DNA from: an uncultured Clostridia bacterium
GTDB lineage: Bacteria; Bacillota; Clostridia; Christensenellales; Maliibacteriaceae
Assembly: GCA_934613185.1 (NCBI GenBank)
Contig: CAKTSO010000111.1
Coordinates: forward strand, 1-6,417
Direction: 5' to 3'
DNA: 6,417 nucleotides
Both the position numbers and the translations under genes were made by a program. This document shows positions 5,665 to 6,417 of this stretch, piece by piece. Each line of letters starts with the position of its first letter. Position 1 is the first letter of the stretch. The notes under the pieces were generated by a model that saw only the letters and a program-made list of their open reading frames with translations, ran no database searches and was not told the origin of the DNA.

Positions 5665-6417
5665 TCAATATCTTCTCTTCCAGCGTTCGCGCGCCTCGTC
5701 AAGAAGCGCCCGATACCGCTGCGCGCGTCCGGGAGCAAGCGCCTGCGCTGCCGCGCAGCCCGGCTCCCCCGCATGAAGGCAGTCCGCGCCGAAGCGGCAG
5801 AAATCGTCCATCCCGTTAAATTCGGGATAGGCCGCCTTCAATTCCGACGGATCCATCAGTTCCGTCTCCATCAAAGAAAAGCCCGGCGTGTCCACGACGA
5901 ACCCGCCGCCCGAAAGCGGCAGGAGCATGCTGGCGCGCGTCGTGTGTTTTCCGCGCTCGACCTTGCGGCTCAAGTTTCCGACTTCGAGCGAAAAGTCGGG
6001 ACACGCGGCGTTCAACAGCGACGATTTCCCGACGCCGGACTGCCCCGCCACGGCGCAGACGCCGCTTTCAAGGCACGCGCGGAATTCTTCGACGCCGCGC
6101 CCGGTTTCGGATGAAGTAAAAAACCTGTCAAACGCACGATAATCGTCCTCGATCGTCCGCAAAAACGCTTCGTCCGCCTCGTCGCATTTGGAGACGCAGA
6201 TCACGGGCGAAACACTCGCGCGCACCGCCTGCACCAGCAGTCGATCCACGAGCATCAGATCCGCCTGCGGAACGGACGCGGACAACACCACGATCACGCG
6301 ATCGATGTTCGCGACCGGCGGACGGATGAACGCGTTTTTCCTCGGCAGGATCTCGTCGATGCAGCCGAACGTCCCCTGCCGCTCCTCGTTTTGTTCGACG
6401 ACGACAAGGTCTCCGGC
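5665..6417 (-). CDS. rsgA: Ribosome small-subunit-dependent GTPase A (5' end beyond window)
   Basis: Circularly permuted GTPase (YjeQ/YloQ/CpgA) that acts in late 30S subunit maturation and releases after GTP hydrolysis on the ribosome. 250 residues are present; roughly the first 40-50 (start of the OB-fold) lie past the right edge. The frame is open to 6417, with typical RsgA sequence upstream of the GTG at 6297 (residues 1-40, including RKNAFIRPPVANID), so that GTG is internal Val41. Motifs in permuted order: G4 SKCD (76-79; commonly NKxD), G5 TSSETG (101-106), G1 P-loop GQSGVGKS (125-132), G2 region RGKHTTR (155-161), G3 DTPGF (176-180), then the zinc-binding domain with Cys207, Cys213, His215 and Cys221 (CLH and EPGC segments). 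It heads an operon with thiN; the operon's promoter is outside the window. Confidence 0.96.
   Translation of the reverse strand, partial: AGDLVVVEQNEERQGTFGCIDEILPRKNAFIRPPVANIDRVIVVLSASVPQADLMLVDRLLVQAVRASVSPVICVSKCDEADEAFLRTIEDDYRAFDRFFTSSETGRGVEEFRACLESGVCAVAGQSGVGKSSLLNAACPDFSLEVGNLSRKVERGKHTTRASMLLPLSGGGFVVDTPGFSLMETELMDPSELKAAYPEFNGMDDFCRFGADCLHAGEPGCAAAQALAPGRAQRYRALLDEARERWKRRY

Noticed and set aside
5640..5774. 45-codon upstream extension of thiN
   Set aside because: It overlaps the end of rsgA in another frame, is arginine-rich, and a GAGGAGG site precedes the internal ATG that gives the family-typical N-terminus.
1..6417. A new multi-gene system, prophage, defence island, CRISPR array or mobile element
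   Set aside because: Every gene but one belongs to a familiar housekeeping or metabolic family, the genes sit in separate transcription units bounded by terminators, and no transposase, integrase, regular repeat array or terminal inverted repeat was seen.

Overview
The window reads as an ordinary chromosomal segment from a G+C-rich member of the Clostridia (Firmicutes/Bacillota), probably a gut- or rumen-type lineage. The evidence is AAGGAGG-type ribosome binding sites, short intergenic gaps with U-tailed hairpin terminators, a PdaB-type sporulation deacetylase, a clostridial-style pyrophosphate-linked pyruvate metabolism gene (ppdK), an rsgA-thiN pair and a GH127 plant-glycan enzyme. The species cannot be named from the sequence.

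Layout. Positions 1-426 (minus) are the first 142 codons of pyruvate phosphate dikinase, with its own strong promoter at 534-562 and a roughly 100-nt leader. Positions 427-823 are non-coding and hold two back-to-back promoters: the ppdK promoter, and one for the next gene at 720-749 with overlapping palindromes on its -10/start region. Positions 824-2035 (plus) encode a membrane protein with an N-terminal zinc ribbon, a proline-rich linker, one membrane helix and an acidic, tyrosine-rich outer part of unknown function. A strong hairpin terminator (2051-2083) separates it from the convergent GH127 glycosidase gene (2098-4029, minus). A 124-bp divergent region (4030-4153) drives the GH127 gene leftward and a polysaccharide deacetylase of the PdaB type (4154-4936) rightward. 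A symmetric bidirectional terminator (4944-4976) ends both the deacetylase gene and the convergent rsgA-thiN operon (4989-6417, minus). The rsgA gene runs off the right edge.

How it works together. These look like five independent transcription units rather than one pathway: central carbon metabolism (ppdK), an unknown envelope protein, arabinoside hydrolysis, spore-related cell-wall modification, and ribosome maturation plus thiamine diphosphate synthesis. No mobile element, CRISPR array, tRNA/rRNA gene or defence-like cassette was seen, and nothing here supports a new multi-gene system. The items most worth a second look are the unknown zinc-ribbon membrane protein and its palindromic promoter, a sigma-E-like element before the deacetylase gene, and the lack of rpe between rsgA and thiN.
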